NCBI GenBank assembly: GCA_020638795.1
Contig: JACKHW010000001.1
Coordinates: forward strand, 1-64,000
Reading direction: 5' to 3'
DNA: 64,000 nt
Source of the DNA: Planctomycetota bacterium
GTDB lineage: Bacteria > Planctomycetota > UBA1135 > GCA-002748355
Part shown: piece after piece, positions 1-8,803 of the stretch
How the letters are laid out: every line of letters begins with the position of its first letter
Position numbering within the stretch: the stretch's first letter is position 1
Notes under the pieces: generated by a model
The model's database searches: none
Seen by the model: the letters and a program-made list of their open reading frames with translations, nothing else
What the model was told of the DNA's origin: nothing
Translations under genes and position numbers: made by a program

Positions 1-120
1 CCGAGGGAAGGGACAGAGCGAGGGAAGCGACAGAAAAAGGGAAGGGACAGGAAGGGAAGGCGCAGAAAGGGAAGGGGCAGCAGGGGAAGGGAAGCGAAGG
101 GAAGGAAAGCGAATGGTCAG
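1..120. repeat. Purine-rich degenerate repeat tract
   Basis: The first 120 bases are almost pure G/A on the + strand. They are built from degenerate copies of a unit close to GGGAAGGGACAG, with spacing that varies by a few bases. The tract runs off the left edge of the window, so its full size is unknown. No open frame with family resemblance crosses it. From 121 to 371 the sequence is ordinary high-GC DNA with no gene that I can support. It probably holds the promoter of the oxidase-assembly operon that begins at 372, but no convincing promoter boxes are visible. Confidence 0.6.
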
Positions 121-371
121 CGCGCACGCGATCACGCGGTCGCCATAGCGAGCAGGGCGCGGGGACCCGCTGCTCGGTGGGCAAGCGTGCGGATCTGATT
201 TTTCGCAGCTTTCGGACGGTGGACAGGCGCGCGACGTTGCGCTTCCTCGGGAGATGCAGGCAAATCGTGACTCGTGCGACGATGCGGCACGCGGGCTGCG
301 GTTGACCGGCTACTCGCGGAAACCTAGTGTCCTGGCTCGCGAATTCGAGCAAATGAGGTGGGCTGGCCGTC

Positions 372-1124
372 ATGCGGGGCGCAATCATCGTAGTCGGTTG
401 CCTTCTCCTCGGCTCGGGAGCCAGCTCGTGCGCCGAGCGCGGCGATCGCCCAGCGGACCGGAGCTCGCTTACGGCATTCCCGGTCCACGAAGCGGCTGCA
501 GTGGTGCGCGGCCGCGTCATCTGGAAGGGCGAATCGGTGCCGCGTGTGCGACCGCTCCCGATTCCGCTGCCGGATGCGCCTGAAATCGTGAACCCCAAGT
601 GGGAGGTCGACGCCGAGACTCGTGGAGTGCCGCACGCCTTCGTCGAGGTGCTCGGGATCGAGGACCGTTGGCGTTTCGACGCAAAGGCCGAAGCGGTCGT
701 GCTGCGACAAGAGGGGCTTCGATATCGCCCGTTCGTTGCCGGTGCGCTCGTCGGTCAGGAGGTCGTCGTCGAGAATCACGAGGACATCCTCCACAACTTC
801 AAATGGACCGGTCGTCGCAACGGAACCTTCAATCAGAACCTCGAGAAGGGCGCGCGCGCGAGTGTTCGCTTCCGGTTCCCCGAGACCGTGCACTTCCAAT
901 GTGACGTCCAGAATTGGATGGATGCGTGGGTCTACGTGCGCGAGCACTCGATCTTCGCCGTGACGACCAAGGACGGATCGTTCGAGCTGCCCAAACTGCC
1001 GCCAGGGACCTACGAGATCTCGGTCCGTCATCCCAATCCCGGCTGGGAGGGTGAACGGCGTGGCATTCAAGTTCGTGAAGGTGATCGATCCGAGATCGTC
1101 TTGACGATTCGGAGCATGTCATGA
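372..1124 (+). CDS. Cupredoxin-like lipoprotein
   Basis: This is a 250-residue exported protein that opens a cytochrome-oxidase assembly operon. Residues 1-20 form a signal peptide ending at Cys20 (GASSC), so lipoprotein processing is likely. The middle has the layout of a small cupredoxin with His141 (ILHNF), Cys177 and Met183. The C-terminus is a short beta domain of the carboxypeptidase-regulatory type (SFELPKLPPGTYEISV). In relatives the copper loop usually reads C-x2-H-x2-M, but here it is CDVQNWM, so one His ligand is replaced by Gln180. A GAGG at 354-359 serves as ribosome binding site. The stop overlaps the next start by 4 bases. A role in copper handling or electron transfer for the oxidase is inferred from context. 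Confidence 0.7.
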   Translation: MRGAIIVVGCLLLGSGASSCAERGDRPADRSSLTAFPVHEAAAVVRGRVIWKGESVPRVRPLPIPLPDAPEIVNPKWEVDAETRGVPHAFVEVLGIEDRWRFDAKAEAVVLRQEGLRYRPFVAGALVGQEVVVENHEDILHNFKWTGRRNGTFNQNLEKGARASVRFRFPETVHFQCDVQNWMDAWVYVREHSIFAVTTKDGSFELPKLPPGTYEISVRHPNPGWEGERRGIQVREGDRSEIVLTIRSMS

Positions 1125-2107
1125 AGTCTGCACCGCGCACACGCCTCGCGTTCACGTTGTTCGCGATCACGACGGTCCTGACGTTCTTGATGATCGCGCT
1201 GGGTGCTTCGGTCACGACGATCGAGGCGGCCGATTCGGATCCCGAGTGGTCGCTCTTCAACTTCGGCTATTGGTTCCAAGAAGCCGCCGGCGGGCGCTGG
1301 TACGAGCTGCGCCATCGCGCGTTCGGCACGCTGATCGGCGCCCTGACGATCGTCGCGTGGATTTGCGTGCTGGTCTTCGACAACCGACCCCGCGTCAAGC
1401 GATTCGCGACCTGGACGGTTCCACTCGTGATCGTGCAAGGGTTACTCGGGGGGCTGCGGATCCACGTCGTCTCCAATGAACGGCTCAAGGACACACTGAT
1501 GAGCTGGACCGGACTCGATCACTCGGGTCTGCGGATGGTCGTCGCGATCGTGCATGGATTCGCGGGGCAGCTCTTCCTCGCCGTGCTCGCCATGACGTGT
1601 GCGATGCTGAGCCAACGCTGGGTGCGCGGGGACAACGCGATCGAAGAGACGCGCGACACGATCAAGGTTCGCAAGGTCGTGGCGACGACGTTCGTCCTGC
1701 TCTTCGTCATGTTGTTGCTCGGCGCCTACGTGCGTCATGGACGCGTTTTTTGGCCGAACGCTTCGGCGCCGGGGCGCAGCGCCGTGCTCGGAATTCATAT
1801 GGCATTGGCCTTTGCCGTGCTCTTCCACGTCTTCTTTGCGCGGCTGCGCGTGGGCAAGGTCGAGTCCCATCGCGGAATTTCCCGTCCGGTGGCGGTTGCG
1901 CAGTTCCTCGTCTTGATCCAGATTTTGCTCGGCTTCGTCGCGTGGGCGACGACGCGAGGCGACGTCGAGGCCGCCGCTCCTGGCTCGTGGCCGATGATCT
2001 TGCGCACGGCGCACGTTGCCAACGGTGCACTTCTCTTGGCGCTCTTCGCCTATTCGTGGATTTGGTGCCGAGAATGGATCGGTGCAAAGGATGAAGCCAG
2101 TTCATGA
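1121..2107 (+). CDS. ctaA: Heme A synthase (COX15/CtaA family)
   Basis: This integral membrane oxygenase converts heme O to heme A for aa3-type cytochrome oxidase. The 328 residues hold about eight hydrophobic segments in two pseudo-repeated four-helix halves. The four family histidines are visible: His65 (ELRHRAFG), His145 (IVHGFAG), His226 (GIHMALA) and His298 (TAHVANG). The length is normal for the family. It overlaps the cupredoxin gene and the next gene, ctaB, by 4 bases at each end, which suggests translational coupling. Its adjacency to heme O synthase and SCO supports the call. Confidence 0.93.
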   Translation: MKSAPRTRLAFTLFAITTVLTFLMIALGASVTTIEAADSDPEWSLFNFGYWFQEAAGGRWYELRHRAFGTLIGALTIVAWICVLVFDNRPRVKRFATWTVPLVIVQGLLGGLRIHVVSNERLKDTLMSWTGLDHSGLRMVVAIVHGFAGQLFLAVLAMTCAMLSQRWVRGDNAIEETRDTIKVRKVVATTFVLLFVMLLLGAYVRHGRVFWPNASAPGRSAVLGIHMALAFAVLFHVFFARLRVGKVESHRGISRPVAVAQFLVLIQILLGFVAWATTRGDVEAAAPGSWPMILRTAHVANGALLLALFAYSWIWCREWIGAKDEASS

Positions 2108-3048
2108 GGACCGGTGCCGAACTCGTGGTCGCCCGTAAGCCCATGTCGCAGCGACTCCAGGTCTTCTTCGAGCTCGCCAAGCTGCGACTGTCGTCACTCG
2201 TTCTCGTGACCGTCGCCGTCGGCTGGCTCGCGGCGCGTCTCCATGGACAACGCTGGACGACTGCCGAAACCCCACTCCTGACGACGCTGATCGCCGCGAT
2301 GTTCGGAGTGCTGGCTACGGCCGCAGGCGCAGCCGCGATCAATCAGGTCATCGAGCGTGAGCTCGATGCTCGCATGCATCGCACTCGCGAACGCCCACTG
2401 CCGAGTCGACGGATCAGTGTCGATGGAGCGCTGACGTTCGGGCTCGTGGCGATCCTGGTTGGTCTGCTCGTCCTGATTCTCGGAAGCGGTCCGCTCGCGG
2501 CGCTTCTCGCGTTCGTCTCGGCAATCGTCTACGTCGTCGTGTACACGCCGCTCAAGCGCATGACGACGCTCAACACGATCGTGGGCGCCGTCAGTGGAGC
2601 GCTGCCGCCGATGATCGGCTATGTCGCGGCGACCGGCACTCTCGATGCACATGCGTGGGCGCTCTTCGGCATCTTGTTCGTGTGGCAGATCCCGCACTTC
2701 CTGGCCATCGCGTGGCTTTATCGCGAGGACTACGCACGCGCCGGCATGCGCATGCTCGGGGTCGTCGACGCCGATGGATCTCTGACGATGCGTCAGTTGT
2801 TGCTGTTCGGATTGCTCCTGATTCCAGTAAGCTTGATGCCGGTCGCGACGGGGCTCTCCGGAGTCTTCTATGCGATCGTGGCCCTCGTACTCGGACTGTG
2901 GTTCGCGCTCGGGGGAGTGCGCTTGATGCGCTCGAAGACGCGTGAGGATGCGCGTCGGCTCTTTTTCATCTCCCTGCTTTATCTACCTCTTCTGTTGGTC
3001 GCACTGCTCGGCGACATCCTGTTGTTCGGAGGTTCCGGGGGAAATTGA
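2104..3048 (+). CDS. ctaB: Protoheme IX farnesyltransferase (heme O synthase)
   Basis: This UbiA-superfamily membrane prenyltransferase adds a farnesyl group to heme b to make heme O, the substrate of the upstream ctaA product. It has 314 residues with about nine membrane segments. The Mg-prenyl-diphosphate motif runs from Asn80 to Pro98 (NQVIERELDARMHRTRERP), matching the family pattern N-x3-(E/D)-x3-D-x2-M-x-R-T-x2-R-P. The second polar loop (YREDYARAGMRML) is also present. The start at 2104 overlaps the ctaA stop; an internal ATG at 2143 is possible but would lose the overlap. The symbol cyoE is used for the same family. Confidence 0.93.
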   Translation: MRTGAELVVARKPMSQRLQVFFELAKLRLSSLVLVTVAVGWLAARLHGQRWTTAETPLLTTLIAAMFGVLATAAGAAAINQVIERELDARMHRTRERPLPSRRISVDGALTFGLVAILVGLLVLILGSGPLAALLAFVSAIVYVVVYTPLKRMTTLNTIVGAVSGALPPMIGYVAATGTLDAHAWALFGILFVWQIPHFLAIAWLYREDYARAGMRMLGVVDADGSLTMRQLLLFGLLLIPVSLMPVATGLSGVFYAIVALVLGLWFALGGVRLMRSKTREDARRLFFISLLYLPLLLVALLGDILLFGGSGGN

Positions 3049-4034
3049 GTTCGAAGCCGCATGCAGTTCAAACCGTCGGACTGAGTCGTACGTTTCCAGA
3101 CAGGACCGCCCTCTCAGGGCTCGACCTCCAGATCGAGCCCGGCGAGATCTTCGGGCTACTCGGTCCAAACGGCAGTGGAAAGAGCACGCTCTTCCGCATC
3201 CTGTCGACATTGCTCGCGCCGACTGCGGGGACCGCTTCGGTCTTCGGGCACGACGTCGCGCACGCCGCGACCGAAGTGCGCCGTTCGATCGGTGTCGTCT
3301 TCCAGATGCCGAGCCTCGATGCGAAGTTGCGCGTGATCGAGAATCTCGAGTTCCACGGACGGTTGTTCGGTGCTCGTGGACGCGAACTCGGAGAGCGCTG
3401 TTCGCAGTTGTTGGCGTTGTTCGGGATCTCCGATCGTGCGCCGGACATCGTCGGCACGCTCAGTGGTGGCCTCGCGCGTCGCGTGGAGATCGCCAAGGGA
3501 ATGATGTCGAGACCTCGATTGCTCCTGCTCGACGAGCCGAGCACCGGACTCGACCCGGTCGCGCGCCGTGACTTGCGGCAGGCTCTCGGCCGCGTTCGCG
3601 ACGAAGAGGGCACGACGATCTTCTGGACGACGCATCTCTTGGACGAAGCGGAGTCCTGCGATCGCATCGCGATTCTCGATCGTGGCAAACTCATCGCTTC
3701 GGGGCCGCCGCGCAAGATGGTCGATGACCAGCCTGGCGCGGTCGTGCTCGCGACACTCCGTAACTGTCAGCGGCTCGATCAATTCACCGTCGAGGATTTC
3801 GGCGTCCAACCCGAAGTCCTCGGGTCGTCGCTGCGCTTCGTCATGGACACGACGCGCGCAGCGCACGAGTTCGCTGCTTCGCTTTCGAGGCAACTCGGCG
3901 AGGACCTTGCGGCAGTCACGATCGGAAAGCCGACGCTCGAGGACGTGTTCTTCGCACAAACCGGGCGCTCATTCGATGACGACGATGAACCGTCGGGCGG
4001 ACGTGCTTCGAAGAAGGGAGGCGGCCATGCCTGA
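3045..4034 (+). CDS. ABC transporter ATP-binding protein
   Basis: This is the nucleotide-binding subunit of an ABC-2-type exporter. The 329 residues carry Walker A GPNGSGKST (40-48), the Q-loop Gln87, the signature LSGGLARR (139-146), Walker B LLLLDEP (159-165) and the switch His in TTHLLDEAE. A C-terminal extension of about 100 residues is typical of DrrA/CcmA-like ATPases. It starts at TTG 3045, which shares TTGA with the ctaB stop. A GGAGG and a second purine run lie just upstream and support this start. Its partner permease follows directly. The substrate is unknown. Location in a heme/copper operon suggests a link to oxidase maturation. Confidence 0.9.
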   Translation: MSSKPHAVQTVGLSRTFPDRTALSGLDLQIEPGEIFGLLGPNGSGKSTLFRILSTLLAPTAGTASVFGHDVAHAATEVRRSIGVVFQMPSLDAKLRVIENLEFHGRLFGARGRELGERCSQLLALFGISDRAPDIVGTLSGGLARRVEIAKGMMSRPRLLLLDEPSTGLDPVARRDLRQALGRVRDEEGTTIFWTTHLLDEAESCDRIAILDRGKLIASGPPRKMVDDQPGAVVLATLRNCQRLDQFTVEDFGVQPEVLGSSLRFVMDTTRAAHEFAASLSRQLGEDLAAVTIGKPTLEDVFFAQTGRSFDDDDEPSGGRASKKGGGHA

Positions 4035-4833
4035 CATCGCACCGTCGACTTTTCGGGAAGCATCCATGCTCGAGGCAGCCTGGACGATCGCCGTTCGCGA
4101 GCTCGTTGCGTTCTTCCGTCAGCGCTCGCGCGTGTTGGCCGCGATCATCACCCCGCTGTTCTTGTGGCTCATGCTCGGTATGGGCATGGGGCAGTCCTTT
4201 CGATGGGAGCACGGAGGAGGTGGGTTCCTTGCCTACTTCTTCCCGGGAATCGTCGTCTTCGCGGTCGTCTTCGCGGGGATCTATTCTTCGATTTCGACGA
4301 TCCTCGACCGTCAGAAAGGCATCCTGCAATCCGTCGTCGTCGCGCCGATTTCACGCACGTCGATCGTTTTCGGGAAGGTGCTCGGCGGAACGCTGATCGC
4401 ACTCGTCGAAGGATCGATCCTCCTGCTATTCGTGCGGCTCGCGGGCATTCCCGCCGGTGCCGTCGAAGTCGTGCTCGCGATCGCCGTGCTCGCCCTGTTG
4501 TGCTACGCGATGACGGGCATCGGCTTCTTCTTCGCGTGGATGATCGACAGCGTGCAAGGCTATCACGCGATCATGAATCTCATCCTCATGCCGGCATGGC
4601 TCCTCTCGGGCGCGTTCTTTCCACGCGATGGGGCCGCGACGTGGGTGCGAGTCGCGATGGACGTGAACCCGCTCTATTACGGGCTGTCGGCGTTGCGGCA
4701 CGTTTTGTGGCTCGAGGACGAGGTCATGCGGAACGCGTTGCCATCTCTTTGGATTTGTCTCGCCGTGACGGGTGGTCTCGGCCTCGTCATGACGGTCTTG
4801 TCCGCACGTGCGGTGACGAAGAAGACGCTCTGA
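4027..4833 (+). CDS. ABC-2 type transporter permease
   Basis: This is the membrane subunit paired with the preceding ATPase, 268 residues with six hydrophobic segments. The family motif before the last helices is visible (LLSGAFFPRD, then NPLYYGLSALRH). The start at ATG 4027 overlaps the ATPase gene by 8 bases. The frame stays open far upstream, but that part is antisense-like and lacks hydrophobic segments. ATG 4066 is an alternative start. It probably forms a homodimer with two copies of the ATPase. The exported substrate is not evident from the sequence. Confidence 0.88.
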   Translation: MPDIAPSTFREASMLEAAWTIAVRELVAFFRQRSRVLAAIITPLFLWLMLGMGMGQSFRWEHGGGGFLAYFFPGIVVFAVVFAGIYSSISTILDRQKGILQSVVVAPISRTSIVFGKVLGGTLIALVEGSILLLFVRLAGIPAGAVEVVLAIAVLALLCYAMTGIGFFFAWMIDSVQGYHAIMNLILMPAWLLSGAFFPRDGAATWVRVAMDVNPLYYGLSALRHVLWLEDEVMRNALPSLWICLAVTGGLGLVMTVLSARAVTKKTL

Positions 4834-4850
4834 GACCGACTCCTGGAACC

Positions 4851-5543
4851 ATGGCTTCCGAACCTTCTCTGAAACGCTTCCTACTTCTTGCTGGGTTCGT
4901 GCTCGCGATTGCCGGCGTCGCGACGTTTGCTGCCTGGCAGTACTACTCGAAGCGTGTTCCTGGCCAGCGGCAGGCAACGTCTGAATCGTTACCGATACTC
5001 GGAGACGTTCCTGCCTTCGCGTTGACGTCATTCGACGGAACGCAGGTCACTCGCGAGTCGCTGGCGGGCAAGGTTTGGGTCGCCGATTTCATCTTCACGA
5101 CGTGTGGCGGACTCTGTCCGATCATGACGAACGCGATGGCTGGCGTTCAGGATGCCGCGCGCAAGGCAGGGCTCGGTCCCGACGACCTGAGACTCGTATC
5201 GGTTTCGACCGATCCCGAAACCGATACGCCCGAGCGCTTGCGCGCCTATGCCGAGCAGCATCGTGCGCGTACCGAGCAATGGCACTTCTTGCGTGGACCG
5301 TTCGATCAGGTGCAGAGCTTCTCGCAAGACGCGCTCAAGCTCGCGCTCGAACGAGCGAGCGAGAAGCAGCGTGCCGAAGGTGCCGAGAAGATCATGCATA
5401 GCGATCGCTTCGTGCTCGTGGATCGCGAAAGCCGTATTCGTGGCTTCTACTCCGGGACGCGACCTAGCGAGGTTCGCCAATTGATCGAAGACCTGCCGCG
5501 GCTCGTCGCGGAAGGTCCTGCGAAGGCCGGGGCGTCGAAGTGA
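4851..5543 (+). CDS. SCO1/SenC family copper chaperone
   Basis: This membrane-anchored thioredoxin-fold protein is expected to help assemble the CuA centre of cytochrome c oxidase. The 230 residues begin with one N-terminal membrane helix (about residues 10-27). The copper motif is TTCGGLCP with Cys85 and Cys89, and the distal ligand is His183 (MHSDRFVLVD). All three SCO metal ligands are therefore present. ATG 4851 is chosen because it places the anchor helix at the N-terminus. The stop overlaps the next gene by 4 bases. The heme A genes in the same operon support an oxidase role. Confidence 0.92.
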   Translation: MASEPSLKRFLLLAGFVLAIAGVATFAAWQYYSKRVPGQRQATSESLPILGDVPAFALTSFDGTQVTRESLAGKVWVADFIFTTCGGLCPIMTNAMAGVQDAARKAGLGPDDLRLVSVSTDPETDTPERLRAYAEQHRARTEQWHFLRGPFDQVQSFSQDALKLALERASEKQRAEGAEKIMHSDRFVLVDRESRIRGFYSGTRPSEVRQLIEDLPRLVAEGPAKAGASK

Positions 5544-5956
5544 CGATCCAGGACCTACCTGCGCTCAACGCGATCCTCAACGCGTGTGCGGCGATCTGCA
5601 TGGTTGCCGGAGTGATCGCGATTCGGACCAAGCGCGAGAAATTGCACGTGCGGTTGATGCTCACAGCGGTCGCGTTCTCGGCGCTGTTCTTGATCAGTTA
5701 CCTCACGTACCACGGTTTCGGTGAGAGCAAGAAGTTCCTCGTCGAAGGATTCTGGCGTTATGCCTACTTCGCGATGTTGCTCACGCACGTCGTTCTCGCA
5801 GTCGTCGTTGTGCCACTCGTGATCCTGTCCGTCGTGAGAGGCCTCAGGGGGCAGCGCGAGAAGCACCGCAAGATCGTCCGCATCACGTTCCCGATCTGGC
5901 TGTACGTCTCCGTGACGGGCGTGCTCGTCTATTTCAGCGTTCACGTGTGGCAGTAG
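5540..5956 (+). CDS. DUF420 membrane protein
   Basis: This is a 138-residue protein with four membrane segments, matching the DUF420 family by size, helix layout and conserved features (LTYHGFGESKKF, THVVLAVVVVPL, HRKIVR). Members are often found beside ctaA, ctaB and SCO genes, as here, and are thought to take part in oxidase assembly, though no biochemical role is established. It begins with GTG at 5540, overlapping the SCO stop. It ends the operon, and the next gene is convergent after 20 bases. Confidence 0.85.
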   Translation: MTIQDLPALNAILNACAAICMVAGVIAIRTKREKLHVRLMLTAVAFSALFLISYLTYHGFGESKKFLVEGFWRYAYFAMLLTHVVLAVVVVPLVILSVVRGLRGQREKHRKIVRITFPIWLYVSVTGVLVYFSVHVWQ

Positions 5957-5976
5957 ACGTCAGGGCTGTGCCGCGC

Positions 5977-6657
5977 CTACGAGCGTGATTCGTAGCGCGC
6001 CACGAAGAGATCACGCCCGATGCCGTCGCGCACGAGCGCGGTCCGTGTGAAACCGGCGTCTCGCATTGCACCGTCGAGTTGCGACAGCGAGAGCGCGAAG
6101 CGCCCAGGCTCGCTCCGCCGTATCCAATGGTTGAGGCGTCGGCGCATACCGTGCAACGACAGTCGCGAGAACGCCGATACGACGATTGCGCTCCGTGCGA
6201 CTCGCGCGAGTTCTCGCAGCACGACGAGCTGATCTCGGGGTCGCAAGTGATGCAAGAAGCGAAAGCAGATCACGGTGTCGAACGCGTCCCTCGCGAACGG
6301 TAGCGCATCGACACGCGCACGCAGGAGGCCGCGCGCGCCCGCGAGTCGCGCCTGCTCGAGCATCGATGTCGACAGGTCGGCGCCGACCCAAGTGCCGTCG
6401 AATGCGGCCACGAGTTCGGCGAGTCGGCCGGCGCCGCAAGGCGCGTCGAGAACGCTTCCGAGCGTCAAGCCCCCGAAGAGTTCGGTCAAGATCTCCGCTT
6501 CTCTTCGAGTCCGCTCGCCCGAGCGAGCGCGATACCGCGCGGCTTTCGCACCCTGGTCGTATCGCCACGCGCTGTCACGAGAGTCCGCGGTCATGCGTGG
6601 ATTGTCGCGCGTCACTTGGGCGGAGGCGAACGACGAGTCGAAAACCGTTGTGGTCAT
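5977..6657 (-). CDS. Class I SAM-dependent methyltransferase
   Basis: This is a small class I methyltransferase of 226 residues from the ATG at 6657. Motif I is VLDAPCGAGRL, the acidic residue ending beta-2 is in GADLS, and the post-motif region reads FDTVICFRFLHHL. This is the layout of the Methyltransf_11 family. The start at 6657 overlaps the stop of the upstream kinase gene (ATGA). A second ATG at 6594 would give 205 residues and fits the family core equally well. The substrate is unknown. Pairing with a sugar-kinase-like gene suggests work on a cell-envelope glycan, which is only an inference. Confidence 0.8.
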   Translation of the reverse strand: MTTTVFDSSFASAQVTRDNPRMTADSRDSAWRYDQGAKAARYRARSGERTRREAEILTELFGGLTLGSVLDAPCGAGRLAELVAAFDGTWVGADLSTSMLEQARLAGARGLLRARVDALPFARDAFDTVICFRFLHHLRPRDQLVVLRELARVARSAIVVSAFSRLSLHGMRRRLNHWIRRSEPGRFALSLSQLDGAMRDAGFTRTALVRDGIGRDLFVARYESRS

Positions 6658-7409
6658 CGTTCGTCGGCAATCGTGGCGACGTCGGCCAATCGTTGGCGGA
6701 ACAAGCGTTGGGTCGCGCGCCAGGCTCGCGGACGTTCGGCGGCTTCGAGATAGGTCGACGCGAACTCGTCTCGCTCGTCGAGGATCCGCTCCGCTCCGGG
6801 GGACGTGAAGAAGCGCACGAGCGCACGTCCGAGCTCGCGCGACGTCGGTCGCGGATGTCTCCTCGCGTTGTGGAAGTCGATCAGACCGAGTGCGTCGTCC
6901 GCGAGCAAGAAGACGTGGTCGAGTCCCAGATCCGGCAAGAAGATACCGGTCTTCACCGCCCTTCCCAGGAGTTCGGCGACCCGTGGAAGTTGTGCCACCG
7001 TCGTCGCGTGCGAGCACTGCGAGAGAGCGCTCCCGTCGAACGCTTCGGTGAGCACGAGCGAGCGCTGCTCTCGATTGCCTCGTAGCTCTTGCCCCCAAGC
7101 CAGCACGCGGGGCGGGCGGAAGCCCTCGTTTTGCAGAGCGTGCATGATCGCGACTTCGCGCCCCGCCTGGCTGTGACATCGCGGGCGTTGCCATCGCAAG
7201 CGGAAGTGATTCTTGGCCTGGATTCCACGGAAGCGCTTGAGAAAACCAGTCGTTCTTCCGAAGTCGATGCGCTCGACGTCTCGCATCCGATTCTGGTCGA
7301 CGAGTTCTCCCCGCCACCGATCCCAAGCTTCGTCGAACGAAATGACCGCGGCGCCGCGCGACGACATGTTCGACTGGAAGTCCGGGGCGAGGAAGAGGCG
7401 CACACTCAC
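6654..7409 (-). CDS. Lipopolysaccharide kinase (Kdo/WaaP)-like protein
   Basis: This is about 251 residues of a protein-kinase-fold enzyme resembling Kdo/WaaP lipopolysaccharide kinases. The ATP-side Glu is in GREVAIMHALQNEGF, the catalytic loop is LPDLGLDHVFLL and the metal-binding DFG equivalent is LIDFHNARR. Family members phosphorylate core sugars of LPS at the inner membrane. The start is uncertain: GTG at 7409, GTG at 7403 and ATG at 7367 are all in frame, and I took the longest that keeps a plausible N-terminus. The frame continues upstream without family resemblance. It is divergent from the deaminase gene, so a promoter must lie in 7410-7507. Confidence 0.7.
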   Translation of the reverse strand: MSVRLFLAPDFQSNMSSRGAAVISFDEAWDRWRGELVDQNRMRDVERIDFGRTTGFLKRFRGIQAKNHFRLRWQRPRCHSQAGREVAIMHALQNEGFRPPRVLAWGQELRGNREQRSLVLTEAFDGSALSQCSHATTVAQLPRVAELLGRAVKTGIFLPDLGLDHVFLLADDALGLIDFHNARRHPRPTSRELGRALVRFFTSPGAERILDERDEFASTYLEAAERPRAWRATQRLFRQRLADVATIADER

Positions 7410-7507
7410 GTCGATATCTTTGCAGAGGACCGCACTTCGGTGTCGATTTCGGATTCGGGTCGGATGGAGATTGCGATCGATCGATGCAGTCCGCAACCTC
7501 GAACCGC

Positions 7508-8800
7508 ATGGCCAAGAAAACCGCGCGACCTGAGGGCGCTTCCGGCAAGCGACGCGTATCCGCTGCAAAGCATGGGTTGACACGGGACATCGTATTTCGA
7601 TTGCCCAAAACGGACCTTCACTGCCACCTCGATGGAAGTCTGCGGTTGCCGACGTTGATCGAGCTGGCTCATGAGCGTGGCGTCGCGCTGCCATCCACGA
7701 GTGAGTCCGGGCTCAAAGAACTCGTCTTCAAGCGCGCCTATCGAAACCTCCCCGAGTACTTGAAGGGCTTCGAGTACACCGTTGCGTGCTTGTCGGATGC
7801 GGAGTCGCTCGAGCGAGCCGCCTTCGAGCTGTGCGAAGACTGCGATGCGGAGAACGTTCGCTACGTCGAAGTGCGTTTCGCACCCCAGCTACACGTCCGG
7901 CCCGGATTCGACCTCGCTGCCGTGCTGCGCGCCGTCTGCAAAGGCATCGCGCGCGCGGAGCAACGCATCAATGCGCGTGCCTCGGTGCGTGACGGTACGG
8001 AGCCGCCGTTCCGCGCTGGCGTGATTTGTTGTGCGATGCGCTTCTTCAACGAGCACTTCAGCCCTCACTACCGGGCCTACTTCGAAGCGCTGCCGTCCAC
8101 GCCGCCGGATCGGATCTTCGCCCTCGCGTCGCTCGAACTCGCGCGAGCCGCGGTGCAGGCAAAAGAACATGGCCTGCCCGTCGTCGGCCTCGATCTCGCG
8201 GGACAAGAACGTGGCTTCCCTGCGGAGGACCATCGCGAGGCGTATCACCTCGTGCACGAACACTTCCTCGGCAAGACGGTTCATGCCGGCGAGGACTATG
8301 GGCCCGAATCGATCTTCCAAGCCATCACCGATTGTCTTGCCGATCGAATCGGACATGGCACGTGGATCTTTTCGACGAAGAAGATCCACGATCCGTCGAT
8401 CAAGAACCGCAAGGCGTACGTCGACGAACTCGTGCGCTATGTCGCCGAGAAGCGGATCACACTCGAGGTTTGCCTCACGTCGAACCAGCAGACGATTCCC
8501 GAGTTCCGCGACGACCTCGCGAAGCACCCGTTCCGCAAGATGCGCAAGGAACGCCTCTCGGCGACGCTCTGTACCGACAATCGCCTCGTGTCGGACACGA
8601 CCGTGACCGACGAGGTGTGGCGCGCGGTCGAGACCTTTGGGTTGCGACCGCGAGAGCTCAAGAACCAGCTGCTCTACGGATTCAAGCGCAGCTTCTATCC
8701 AGGCAGTTATCTCGAGAAGCGTGCCTGGGTGCGGCACGTCATCGATTGCATGGACGCGATCTTCGAAGAGTCCGGACTGCCGATCGACACGGCGGTTTGA
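7508..8800 (+). CDS. Adenosine deaminase family protein
   Basis: This is a TIM-barrel metal-dependent deaminase of about 430 residues, longer than the usual 330-350. The metal motif is DLHCHLDGS, the third His and the proton-donor Glu are in VHAGED, and the late metal Asp is in CTDNRLVSDT. The usual Asp-Asp pair of adenosine deaminase is Asp-Asn here. There is extra sequence around ARASVRDGTEPPFRAG. ATG 7508 (MAKKTARP) is preferred; ATG 7484 adds eight residues. The likely reaction is hydrolytic deamination of an adenine nucleoside, but the substitution leaves the substrate open. It is convergent with the peroxiredoxin gene, with only 3 bases between stops. Confidence 0.85.
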   Translation: MAKKTARPEGASGKRRVSAAKHGLTRDIVFRLPKTDLHCHLDGSLRLPTLIELAHERGVALPSTSESGLKELVFKRAYRNLPEYLKGFEYTVACLSDAESLERAAFELCEDCDAENVRYVEVRFAPQLHVRPGFDLAAVLRAVCKGIARAEQRINARASVRDGTEPPFRAGVICCAMRFFNEHFSPHYRAYFEALPSTPPDRIFALASLELARAAVQAKEHGLPVVGLDLAGQERGFPAEDHREAYHLVHEHFLGKTVHAGEDYGPESIFQAITDCLADRIGHGTWIFSTKKIHDPSIKNRKAYVDELVRYVAEKRITLEVCLTSNQQTIPEFRDDLAKHPFRKMRKERLSATLCTDNRLVSDTTVTDEVWRAVETFGLRPRELKNQLLYGFKRSFYPGSYLEKRAWVRHVIDCMDAIFEESGLPIDTAV

Positions 8801-8803
8801 CTC

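Noticed and set aside
5977..7608. Single 543-residue protein on the minus strand
   Set aside because: Only the last 205-226 residues match a methyltransferase; the rest overlaps the kinase gene out of frame and has no homology.
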